Below, piece after piece: positions 1 through 6,020 of a stretch of DNA of 13,006 bases. Within the stretch, counting starts at the first letter, position 1. The number at the start of each line of letters is the position of its first letter. The stretch is from Rubrivivax sp. (GTDB lineage: Bacteria > Pseudomonadota > Gammaproteobacteria > Burkholderiales > Burkholderiaceae_C). The stretch covers positions 1-13,006 of the forward strand of contig JAIXSD010000311.1 of assembly GCA_027484885.1 (NCBI GenBank). Reading direction: 5' to 3'. The translations under genes and the position numbers were made by a program. A model generated the notes under the pieces. That model was given only the letters and a program-made list of their open reading frames with translations. It was not told the origin of the DNA and did no database searches.

Positions 1-187
1 GCGAACGGAGGGAGATTGGCGCCGCTGAGCCGCGGAGTGAGCAGCGAGGGGAGTCGGCTCGAAGAGCCGACCCGCGAACCATGAGCCCGGCGGCGGGCCG
101 AGACACCGCAGCGAGAACAAGCAGCCCAGGCGAGCTGTGCCGGTGCCTTCTTGGGCCCTCAGCCGTCAAGCACCAGCAGGCCTCAAA
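1..187. other. Gene-free left end of window
   Basis: I see no convincing gene here. Two plus-strand frames are open from the window edge (one stops at 82-84, the other just past 220), but their translations are arginine- and serine-rich low-complexity sequence with no recognisable domain. The second runs straight through the intrinsic terminator, so both are probably chance frames in GC-rich DNA. The stretch contains a perfect hairpin at 53-71. It lies beyond the terminator of the minus-strand genes, so it is probably a spacer to whatever lies left of the window. Confidence 0.5.
53..71. repeat. Perfect inverted repeat, possible extragenic palindrome
   Basis: GTCGGCTC (53-60), loop GAA (61-63) and GAGCCGAC (64-71) form a perfect 8-bp stem with a 3-base loop. 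No T-run follows on either strand, so it is not a typical intrinsic terminator. The surrounding purine-rich sequence (about 1-90) has the look of a dispersed extragenic repeat, but only one copy lies in this window, so that is a guess. Confidence 0.4.
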
Positions 188-220
188 GCAAAAAAAGCCC
201 CGACCTTGCGGCCGGGGCTT
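188..220 (-). terminator. Rho-independent terminator after the chemoreceptor gene
   Basis: AAGCCCCG at 195-202 pairs perfectly with CGGGGCTT at 213-220 around a 10-base loop. On the minus strand the stem is followed by a run of seven U (complement of A190-196), then GC and UUU. This fits an intrinsic terminator for leftward transcription. It lies about 185 bases past the chemoreceptor stop codon and probably ends that transcript. No T-run follows on the plus side, so it should work in one direction only. Confidence 0.85.
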
Positions 221-229
221 GTGAAGAGC

Positions 230-348
230 GCATGCCACCGCCCGGGACGCCGGCTGGTGAACCCAGCGGGCGTGGGGCTGCGGTGGCCGGGTGTCGCGCA
301 TGCAGCGCAGGCTTGTGGCGAGCGCGGGCGCTGGAGCGGGCTCCAGCG
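230..348 (-). other. Structured 3' untranslated region of the chemoreceptor transcript
   Basis: This is non-coding sequence between the chemoreceptor stop (406) and the terminator (about 220). It holds nested complementary segments in consistent order: GCATGC 230-235 with 298-303, CCACCGC 235-241 with GCGGTGG 280-286, and CGCCCG 239-244 with CGGGCG 267-272. The neighbouring arms share a few bases, so not all can form fully at once. A separate near-perfect hairpin lies at 329-348 (9-bp stem CGCTGGAGC, 2-base centre). No open frame looks real. It could be a stable 3' UTR or the source of a small RNA; chance pairing in GC-rich DNA is also possible. Confidence 0.35.
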
Positions 349-405
349 GGGCGCACGCGGCCTGGTCGCTGTGAAACGGAGAGGGTCGCTGGGGCGACGC
401 TTGGC

Positions 406-2151
406 TTAGAAGGTGTCCCAGCCGCCGTCGTCGGCCGGAGCTGGTGCGGGTGCTGGCGCGCGCGGCGCGGCTGCCGGGGCGGGCTTGCTGGCCGGACCGG
501 CGGGCTTTTTGGCCGTGACCGGCTTGGATGTGTGCGAGGCCGCCTGGTGCGTGGATTTGACCGGTTTGCGGCTGGGTGCGAGCACCGCTTTGTGGGTGCC
601 CAGGGCCGAGAGCTTGAAGCTGGCCACGGCGCTCAGCAGACCCTGGGCCTGGTTGCGCAGGCTTTCGCTGGCGGCGGCGCTTTCCTCGACCAGGGCGGCG
701 TTCTGCTGGGTGGCGCGGTCGAGTTGGGTCACGGCTTCGCCGACCTGGCTGATGCCCGAGCTTTGCTCGCGGCTGGCGCTGCTGATCTCGCCGACGATGT
801 CGGCCAGGCGCTGCACCGAACCGACGATGTCCTGGATGGTCTGGCCCGCGCGGTCCACCAGCTGGGTGCCGGTCTGCACGCGCTCGACCGAGTCGTTGAT
901 CAGGCTCTTGATTTCCTTGGCCGCGTCGGCGCTGCGCTGCGCCAGATTGCGCACCTCGCTGGCGACGACCGCAAAGCCGCGGCCTTGCTCGCCTGCACGC
1001 GCGGCTTCCACGGCGGCATTCAGGGCCAGGATATTGGTCTGGAAGGCAATGCCGTCGATGACGCTGATGATGTCCGAGATGCGCTTGGAGCTGCCTTCGA
1101 TGCCGCGCATGGTCTCCACCACCTCGCCCACCACCTGGCCACCGTCGCGCGCCACTTGGGCAGCGCTTTGCGCCAGCTGGTTGGCCTGGGCGGCGTTGTC
1201 GGCGTTTTGGCGCACGGTGGCGTTCAGCTCTTCCATGGTGGCCGAGGTCTGCTCCAGAGAGGAAGCCTGCTCCTCGGTGCGCGAGGACAGATCGGCATTG
1301 CCCTGGGCAATCTCGGCGCTGGCCGTGGCCACCGACTCGGCGCCATCGCGAACATTGCTGACGGTGCCGACCAAGCTGGTCTGCATGCGCGCCAGGGCGC
1401 TGAGCAACTGACCGGTTTCGTCTTGCGAATCGCTGTGGATGGCCTGACTCAGGTCGCCACCGGCCACGCGGTCAGCGGCCTGGACGGCCTGTTCCAGCGG
1501 TGCAGTGATGCCGCGGATCAAGAATGCCGACATCACAATTGCCGCGCCCAAGGCCAGCACCGACACGATCAGGAGACCGGTCAGGGCCGAATTGAAGACC
1601 TCTTTGCTGTTGGCCGCGGCTTTCTCTGAGCCACGCGCATTGAGCTCGACGATTTTGCTGATCGTTTCATGAGCCGCGTTGAAGGTCTGACGGGCTTGTC
1701 CCGCGGTGATCTGCCGGGCTTCGTCCTGCTTTCCTGCAGCCGCCAGGCTCAGCGCCTCCTTGATCAAGCCCTGGTAATTGTTCCAGTGGGACTGAAACTC
1801 TTCGAAGAGCTTCCGTTCTTCCGGGCTGTCGATGGAGCGCTCGTACTGTGCGGTGTCTTGTTTCAGGTCTTCGCGCGCTTGGTTCAGGGTGGTTTCCGCC
1901 GATCGCACCTGCTCCGGCGTGCCGGCCGTGACGCTCAGCAGCACGCCGATGCGGAACTCGCTGAGGTCCCCGCTCATGGCACTGGCATAGCGCACCGAGG
2001 GCAGCCAATTGCCACTGATGTCGGTTGATTCCAGCTGCACCAAGTGCACTTGGCGATAGCCAAACAAGGCCAGGAGCACGAGCAAAGCGGCCAAGAGACC
2101 GAAGGCAGCGCGGAGCTTGCCGGCGATCGTCATATTCTTCAAAAACTGCAT
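406..2151 (-). CDS. Methyl-accepting chemotaxis protein with C-terminal WxxF tether
   Basis: A 581-residue transmembrane chemoreceptor that senses a periplasmic signal and controls the CheA kinase. Order: short cytoplasmic N-terminus, TM1 (about 14-34), periplasmic four-helix-bundle-type domain (about 40-185), TM2 (about 188-213), HAMP (about 214-266) and a methylation/signalling coiled coil (about 275-515). The coiled coil has the conserved hairpin tip around [20 protein letters not shown] (370-389). A 60-residue Ala/Pro/Lys linker follows, and the last residues, GGWDTF, match the WxxF peptide that docks CheR and CheB in Tar/Tsr-type receptors. The start at 2151 is preferred to an upstream one at 2175 because an AGGGGGA ribosome-binding site lies 7 bases before it. 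The gene has its own 167-base upstream gap and a terminator behind it, so it is probably a separate unit. The ligand is unknown; copper sensing would be speculation from position alone. Confidence 0.95.
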   Translation of the reverse strand: MQFLKNMTIAGKLRAAFGLLAALLVLLALFGYRQVHLVQLESTDISGNWLPSVRYASAMSGDLSEFRIGVLLSVTAGTPEQVRSAETTLNQAREDLKQDTAQYERSIDSPEERKLFEEFQSHWNNYQGLIKEALSLAAAGKQDEARQITAGQARQTFNAAHETISKIVELNARGSEKAAANSKEVFNSALTGLLIVSVLALGAAIVMSAFLIRGITAPLEQAVQAADRVAGGDLSQAIHSDSQDETGQLLSALARMQTSLVGTVSNVRDGAESVATASAEIAQGNADLSSRTEEQASSLEQTSATMEELNATVRQNADNAAQANQLAQSAAQVARDGGQVVGEVVETMRGIEGSSKRISDIISVIDGIAFQTNILALNAAVEAARAGEQGRGFAVVASEVRNLAQRSADAAKEIKSLINDSVERVQTGTQLVDRAGQTIQDIVGSVQRLADIVGEISSASREQSSGISQVGEAVTQLDRATQQNAALVEESAAASESLRNQAQGLLSAVASFKLSALGTHKAVLAPSRKPVKSTHQAASHTSKPVTAKKPAGPASKPAPAAAPRAPAPAPAPADDGGWDTF

Positions 2152-2193
2152 GGAGTCGTCCCCCTGACGGCGCATCGCCGCTGAGTTGCAATG

Positions 2194-2238
2194 GTGCGAG
2201 CCTGTCGGGGCTCAGCACGCATCATCGGGGGAAGCCCC
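2194..2238 (-). other. Two small hairpins in the chemoreceptor leader
   Basis: The 167-base gap between the DUF1775 gene and the chemoreceptor holds two hairpins. In the first, GTGCGAGCC (2194-2202) pairs with GGCTCAGCAC (2209-2218), with a single bulged A. The second is CGGGG-GAAG-CCCCG (2225-2238). Neither has a following U-run. I looked for FliA (sigma-28) and sigma-54 promoter patterns on the minus strand here and found no acceptable match. They may end upstream transcription weakly or shape the leader. Confidence 0.3.
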
Positions 2239-2318
2239 GCCCAAGAAAGGTGAATCAGACCGGCTGAAGGGCGGCTGTTCCCATCGCTCGGGCGCGGGCG
2301 TTGCCTGCGTTCGCTCGC

Positions 2319-2885
2319 TCAGTGCTTGTGCTCGGCGGCAGCGGCTGGGCTGGCTGCGCGCAGCATCAGGCGCACGGCGGGCGCCTTCAAGCCCTGGGTC
2401 GAGTCGCCGCTGGCAGGCAGCTCGGCCCAGTTCCACTCGCCCTTGACGCAGCTCTGGCGCACCTTGAACCAGATCGCGCCGGGGGTGTCCGGCAGGCTGC
2501 CGCGCAGCACGAACTCGTCGTACCACTCGTCCTGCAAATAGGCTGCTTCGTTCTGCGCGGTCCAGCTCAGTTCCACCACGTCTTCGGTGACGGCGCGGCC
2601 ATGGCTCTCGTAGGGCTTGGCCAGCTTTTCGCGCTTGAGGGCCAGGGTCCAGCCGGCTTTGGGCATGGGCTTGGCACCGCGCAGGCCCGCCGGCAGGCTG
2701 ACGGTGATGCGTGTGGTGGCCGAGCCTTCGCAGCCATGGCCCACGCGCAGCACAGCCTTGTAGGGCGTGCCGGCGATGGCCTCGGGCTGTTCCAGGGTCA
2801 CATGGGCTTGTGCGGCGCCGCTGGCGCCGAGCATGGCGAGGGTGGACAGCAGCAGGGGCAAGAGGGTTGGAGTCTGGAGTTTCAT
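2319..2885 (-). CDS. DUF1775/YcnI-like periplasmic copper-associated protein
   Basis: A 188-residue exported protein. A signal peptide (about 1-27, ending AQA) is followed by HVTLEQPEA, so the predicted mature protein begins with histidine (residue 28). It then shows the DUF1775 pattern: GTPYKAVLRVGHGCEG (39-54), ITVSLPAG (60-67), a central Trp (W79) and a C-terminal GEWNWAELP segment. YcnI of Bacillus subtilis, the characterised member, binds Cu(II) through its N-terminal His, so a copper chaperone or storage role is the best guess. The tail ends EHKH, which may add metal ligands. It lies 26 bases after the TonB receptor stop and is probably co-transcribed with it. ATG at 2885 is preferred to an in-frame TTG at 2903 because it gives a normal signal peptide and GAGAAAG lies just upstream. 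Copper specificity is inferred from the family. Confidence 0.85.
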   Translation of the reverse strand: MKLQTPTLLPLLLSTLAMLGASGAAQAHVTLEQPEAIAGTPYKAVLRVGHGCEGSATTRITVSLPAGLRGAKPMPKAGWTLALKREKLAKPYESHGRAVTEDVVELSWTAQNEAAYLQDEWYDEFVLRGSLPDTPGAIWFKVRQSCVKGEWNWAELPASGDSTQGLKAPAVRLMLRAASPAAAAEHKH

Positions 2886-2899
2886 CTGCGGGTTCTTTC

Positions 2900-2916
2900 T
2901 CAATCAATCAATCAAA
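2900..2916 (-). repeat. Short tetranucleotide repeat spanning the receptor stop codon
   Basis: TCAATCAATCAATCAAA on the plus strand is about four copies of a 4-base unit. It contains the TGA stop of the TonB receptor (2912-2914) and ends just upstream of the weak ribosome-binding site of the DUF1775 gene. With so few copies, slippage would be rare. A change in unit number would alter the end of the receptor or the spacing before the next gene. Confidence 0.6.
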
Positions 2917-5341
2917 GGTCGAACTTGAGCTCGGCGTGGTAGCTGCGGTTCGGGTAGGGATGGAAGGCCCAGTACTTGTCGTTGTTGAGGTTGTCGATGC
3001 CGGCAGCCAGGGTCCACTGCTTGTCCAACTTCCATTGCAGGCGCAGATCAGCGGTCAGGAATTTCGAGAAGCCCTGGTAGGTGAAGCCGTTCGGGTCGCT
3101 GTTGTTGAGCGTGCCGTACTGCGGGCCCGAGTAGCGCAGGCCATAGCTCAGATGCAGATTCGGCTGGACGGCATAACTGGCCAGCACCGTGGCGCGCCAG
3201 CGCGGCACGCGCGGCTGTTGGCGGCCGATGGTGTCGCCGGGCGTGCTGACAAAACCGCTGTTCTCCAGGATCTTGGAGTCGGCATAGGTCAGGCTGCTTT
3301 GCAGCTCCAGGCCTTTCAGGCCAAAGCTTTCGCCCAAGTCCTGGGCCGAATAAGCCAGCTCCAGACCCAGGGTGCGGATGCGGCCGATGTTCTGCACGCT
3401 GCTGATGGTCTTGCTCGGGTCGGCCGGGTTGCTGCTCAGCTGCGAGTACAGCGCATCGCGTGTGTTCTCGTGGAACAGGGTGCTGCGCAGCTGCTGCTTG
3501 CCCCGGCTCCAGCTGGCGCTGAACTCGCTGGTCCAGCCGCGCTCGGGCTTGAGGTTGGGGTTGGTGGTCGGGTCATTGGGCAAGTACACACCGGTGGCGC
3601 TGACGCCGCCTTGGTAGAGCTCGCCCACGGTCGGCATGCGCACCGCCCGGCCGGTGGAAACGCGCAGCGTCCAGTCCTCGTTCAGCTCATAGCCCAGGGC
3701 CGCCTTGGGTGAGAGAAAGCGCTGTTTGCGCGCGGCAAAGGCCACCGGCGTGCCGTTGGTGGCGGTCTTGCGGCCATCCATGGCCTGCCATTCCTCGGCG
3801 CGCAGGCCCAGCACGGTCTTCAGCGTCGGGCTCAGGGCCCAGCTGTCCTGGGCATAGGCGCTGCGCAGCTGGGTCTTGCCGCTGAAGGCGGTGAACAGGG
3901 CGCTGGGCGCGCCGCTGATCCAGTCCTCGGTGTCCGAGGTGGTTTGCTGCCAGACATAACGTTCTTGTTGCAGGCCCAGGTCCAGCACATGGTCGCTGCC
4001 GCTGGGGCGCCAGATGGCCTTGGCGGCCAGGGCGGTCCAGCCGGTGCCGCCCAAGTCGGTCAGGCGGCCGGCACCGCCCTGGTCGGCCGCGGGTCGGGCC
4101 AGGCTTTTCGGGCTGCTGGGCGAGCGGGCGGTGTCCTTGCGGTAGTCGTACTGGCTGGCGCTGAGCTCGAAATCGAAGGCGCCGCGCGTGAAGCTCTTGA
4201 GCGTGAGGCCGTGCATCAGGTGGCTGAGGCGGTCACGGCTCTGGCCGAAATCGGTGTTGGCGACGCTGTACTGCTTGCCATCGATGGCGACATTGGCGCC
4301 GCTGTAGACGGTGTTGCCGGCGGCGTCGCGCAAATAGCTTTCGCTGACCCCGTCGCTGTGGTTGCCCCACCAGGCCAGGCTGTAGCTGGCGCGCAGCTGG
4401 CTGTCGATGTCGTAAGCCAGCTTCAGCTTGGCGTGGTCCTGCACCGTGTGGTACTGGGTGCCGGTGCCGAGGATCTGCCAGGGGGCGTTGCTCTTGTCGG
4501 CGTCCAGCACCGCGCCGCTGACCGGCAGCGAGGCCGCATTGACTGGCTTGCCGCTGGAGACCAGCTTGGTGATAAAGGTCAGGGGCTGGCCTTGGCTGTC
4601 GAGGCGGTTGACATTGATCCACCAGGACAGGGCGCCGGCTCGGTCGCCCAGCGAGGCGCTGGCCTGGTGGCCGCTGTAGCTGCGGTGGCTGTTGTAGAGA
4701 TCAAAAGGCTGCTGGAACAGGCCCAGCTTGGCATGGGCTTCAAAAGCCTTGGGCATGCGGGTCTGGTAGTCCACCACCGCGCCCACCGAGTTGCCCGAGT
4801 AGGCGGCCGAGAAGGGGCCGTAGAGCACGTCCACGCGCTCGATCTCTTCCGGCGTCACCAGGCCCCAGCGCGGGGTGAAACCGGCGCCATTGCCCAGCAG
4901 GTTGGAGAGCTGGATGCCATCGGCAAACACCAGCGAGCGGGCGCTGTTGCCCGTGCCCGAGGCGCGGGTGGACAGCACGGCGTGGTTGTAGTCGCCGATG
5001 TAGCGCTTGCGCACCAGCAGGCTGGGCAGGTATTTCAGCGCGTCCTCGGCGTCAGTGGCGTTGATGGTGCGCGCGATCTCCGCGGCGCTGACGCCTTCCA
5101 TGGTGGTGGGCAGCTGGCTGGGCAGCGAGCTCAGGGCCTGGCCGCTGACGCTGACCAGGCCGAGCTTGCGGGTGGGGCTGGCGCCGGTGGGCTCGCTGTC
5201 AGCCGAGATGTTTTGAGCTGTCGGCTTGGCCGCGGCAGGGTTGGCGTCCTCATCGCAGCCGTCACAGGCCAGGGCGGTCAGGGGCAGGTAGGCGGCGGCC
5301 AGCGCCAGGACCAGGGCGGTCGGTCGGGGGAATTGATACAT
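2912..5341 (-). CDS. TonB-dependent outer-membrane receptor, probably copper-related
   Basis: An 809-residue outer-membrane transporter driven by TonB-ExbBD. A signal peptide (about 1-25) ends ALA. The predicted mature protein starts CDGCDED (C26 and C29), an acidic CxxC patch suited to metal binding or a disulphide. A possible TonB box is LGLVSVSG (60-67). The plug domain (about 75-195) has the typical segments DALKYLPSL, STRASG, VFADGIQL, EEIERVDVLYGPFSAAYSGN and GAVVDYQT. The rest is a 22-strand-type barrel with late motifs LKPERGWTSE and GIDNLNND, ending in ELKFDL. The start at 5341 is chosen because it gives a clean signal peptide; no strong ribosome-binding site is seen. Neighbours are DUF2946 upstream and DUF1775 downstream, a set I associate with copper. 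The plug does not look like OprC/NosA copper receptors or obvious siderophore receptors, so the substrate is inferred from context only. Confidence 0.9.
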   Translation of the reverse strand: MYQFPRPTALVLALAAAYLPLTALACDGCDEDANPAAAKPTAQNISADSEPTGASPTRKLGLVSVSGQALSSLPSQLPTTMEGVSAAEIARTINATDAEDALKYLPSLLVRKRYIGDYNHAVLSTRASGTGNSARSLVFADGIQLSNLLGNGAGFTPRWGLVTPEEIERVDVLYGPFSAAYSGNSVGAVVDYQTRMPKAFEAHAKLGLFQQPFDLYNSHRSYSGHQASASLGDRAGALSWWINVNRLDSQGQPLTFITKLVSSGKPVNAASLPVSGAVLDADKSNAPWQILGTGTQYHTVQDHAKLKLAYDIDSQLRASYSLAWWGNHSDGVSESYLRDAAGNTVYSGANVAIDGKQYSVANTDFGQSRDRLSHLMHGLTLKSFTRGAFDFELSASQYDYRKDTARSPSSPKSLARPAADQGGAGRLTDLGGTGWTALAAKAIWRPSGSDHVLDLGLQQERYVWQQTTSDTEDWISGAPSALFTAFSGKTQLRSAYAQDSWALSPTLKTVLGLRAEEWQAMDGRKTATNGTPVAFAARKQRFLSPKAALGYELNEDWTLRVSTGRAVRMPTVGELYQGGVSATGVYLPNDPTTNPNLKPERGWTSEFSASWSRGKQQLRSTLFHENTRDALYSQLSSNPADPSKTISSVQNIGRIRTLGLELAYSAQDLGESFGLKGLELQSSLTYADSKILENSGFVSTPGDTIGRQQPRVPRWRATVLASYAVQPNLHLSYGLRYSGPQYGTLNNSDPNGFTYQGFSKFLTADLRLQWKLDKQWTLAAGIDNLNNDKYWAFHPYPNRSYHAELKFDL

Positions 5342-5539
5342 GGTGGAAAGCAGAGAGATTCGCACGCGTTCGATCGATTCGGTCTCGCGCCGGGCGCCAC
5401 GCAGCGGTGGCGGCCGAGCGCGCGGCTCAGAACGGAACAACAGGGGAAAACAGGGAAGAACAAGGCCCTGGATTGCCGCAGCGGCTGGCACGCGAGACGA
5501 TGCGTGCGCCCAGGCTGCGGGCCGGGCCCGGCTGGTGAA
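5342..5539 (-). other. Leader region of the TonB receptor gene
   Basis: A 198-base gap between the DUF2946 stop and the receptor start. Within it, 5431-5465 is almost pure A/G on the plus strand (pyrimidine-rich in the transcript), with ACAGGG repeated and GAACAA occurring twice about 23 bases apart. I see no cobalamin riboswitch core, no clear Fur box and no CueR-like dyad. A promoter may lie here, but I cannot assign -35 and -10 boxes with confidence. Confidence 0.3.
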
Positions 5540-5959
5540 TCAGGCCAGCGAGAGGGTGGGTGGTGCGCGCGACTGTGGCGGCGCCCAGGCATGCATGCTC
5601 TGGGGGGCGCTGAGGAAGCGCACCGGCATGGCCTGGCGGAGTGAGCTGAGCAGGGGCAGGGCCTGCCGCGCCGGCGGCGGGGCGGCCGCCTGCTGGGCCT
5701 GCAGATCGCAGGCCGGGCATTGGTGGAACAGGCCGTGCAGCGAATCCTTGTCCGCCGCCTGGCGCGCCGCCAGCACCGATTGCTGCGCGCGCGGCGACAC
5801 CACGCTGCTGCGGCAGATCTGGCTCCAGCTGCTGGGCTCGCCGCGCAGGGCACTCAGCACCTGGCCCAGGGCCGGCGCCAGGGCCATCAGCAGCACGCAG
5901 CAAGCCACCCAGCCGCTAAAACAGCGGGCATGACGGCGGAGCTGGGGCAGGGAAAACAC
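5540..5959 (-). CDS. DUF2946 small membrane-anchored protein
   Basis: A 139-residue protein with one hydrophobic segment (about 16-34), either a signal anchor or an uncleaved signal. A short extracytoplasmic part follows. It shows the DUF2946 pattern: SSWSQICRS with C49, then HGLFHQCPACDLQ with H75, H79, C81 and C84, then a Pro/Gln-rich tail with MHAWAPP. The Cys/His cluster looks like a metal site or redox pair. The function of the family is not established; members recur next to copper-linked TonB receptors and copper chaperones, which matches the gene after it. The start is GTG at 5959: no ATG lies upstream in frame, and this start gives a sensible N-terminus. It has no Shine-Dalgarno sequence, and a TACAAT -10-like box ends only 7 bases before it, so the message may be leaderless. 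Confidence 0.8.
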   Translation of the reverse strand: MFSLPQLRRHARCFSGWVACCVLLMALAPALGQVLSALRGEPSSWSQICRSSVVSPRAQQSVLAARQAADKDSLHGLFHQCPACDLQAQQAAAPPPARQALPLLSSLRQAMPVRFLSAPQSMHAWAPPQSRAPPTLSLA

Positions 5960-6007
5960 GGGCGCGATTGTAGCGACACCGCCTGAGGCGGTGCGATCAG
6001 CGCCCGT
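5958..6007. other. Nested inverted repeat at the DUF2946 start
   Basis: The outer arms ACGGGCGC (5958-5965) and GCGCCCGT (6000-6007) are perfectly complementary. Inside them CACCGCC (5977-5983) and GGCGGTG (5987-5993) form a perfect 7-bp hairpin with a TGA loop. The structure fills most of the 61-base gap between the large di-heme gene and DUF2946, and its outer stem includes two bases of the GTG start codon. No U-run follows on the minus strand, so it is not a standard terminator. It could attenuate read-through or hide the start codon on read-through transcripts. Confidence 0.55.
5967..5972 (-). promoter_or_regulatory. Possible -10 box for the DUF2946 gene
   Basis: The minus strand reads TACAAT, a near-consensus -10 hexamer, ending 7 bases before the GTG start codon. 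If used, transcription would begin at or next to the start codon, giving a leaderless message. No good -35 box is seen at the expected spacing, where the hairpin at 5977-5993 lies. Confidence 0.35.
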
Positions 6008-6020
6008 GGGGGCATGGGAA

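Noticed and set aside
137..409. Plus-strand open frame across the gap left of the chemoreceptor
   Set aside because: It runs through the intrinsic terminator and has no ribosome-binding site or recognisable domain.
2152..2318. FliA or sigma-54 promoter for the chemoreceptor
   Set aside because: The closest sigma-54-like match (GG and GC) has 11 rather than 10 bases between, and no TAAA/GCCGATAA pair is present.
2912..5341. TonB receptor as a lipoprotein starting at C26
   Set aside because: The sequence before the Cys (TALA) does not match the usual Leu at -3 of a lipobox, and TonB receptors are normally cleaved by signal peptidase I.
5342..5539. Cobalamin riboswitch before the TonB receptor
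   Set aside because: Such receptors are often B12-regulated, but I see no conserved B12-box core or matching fold.
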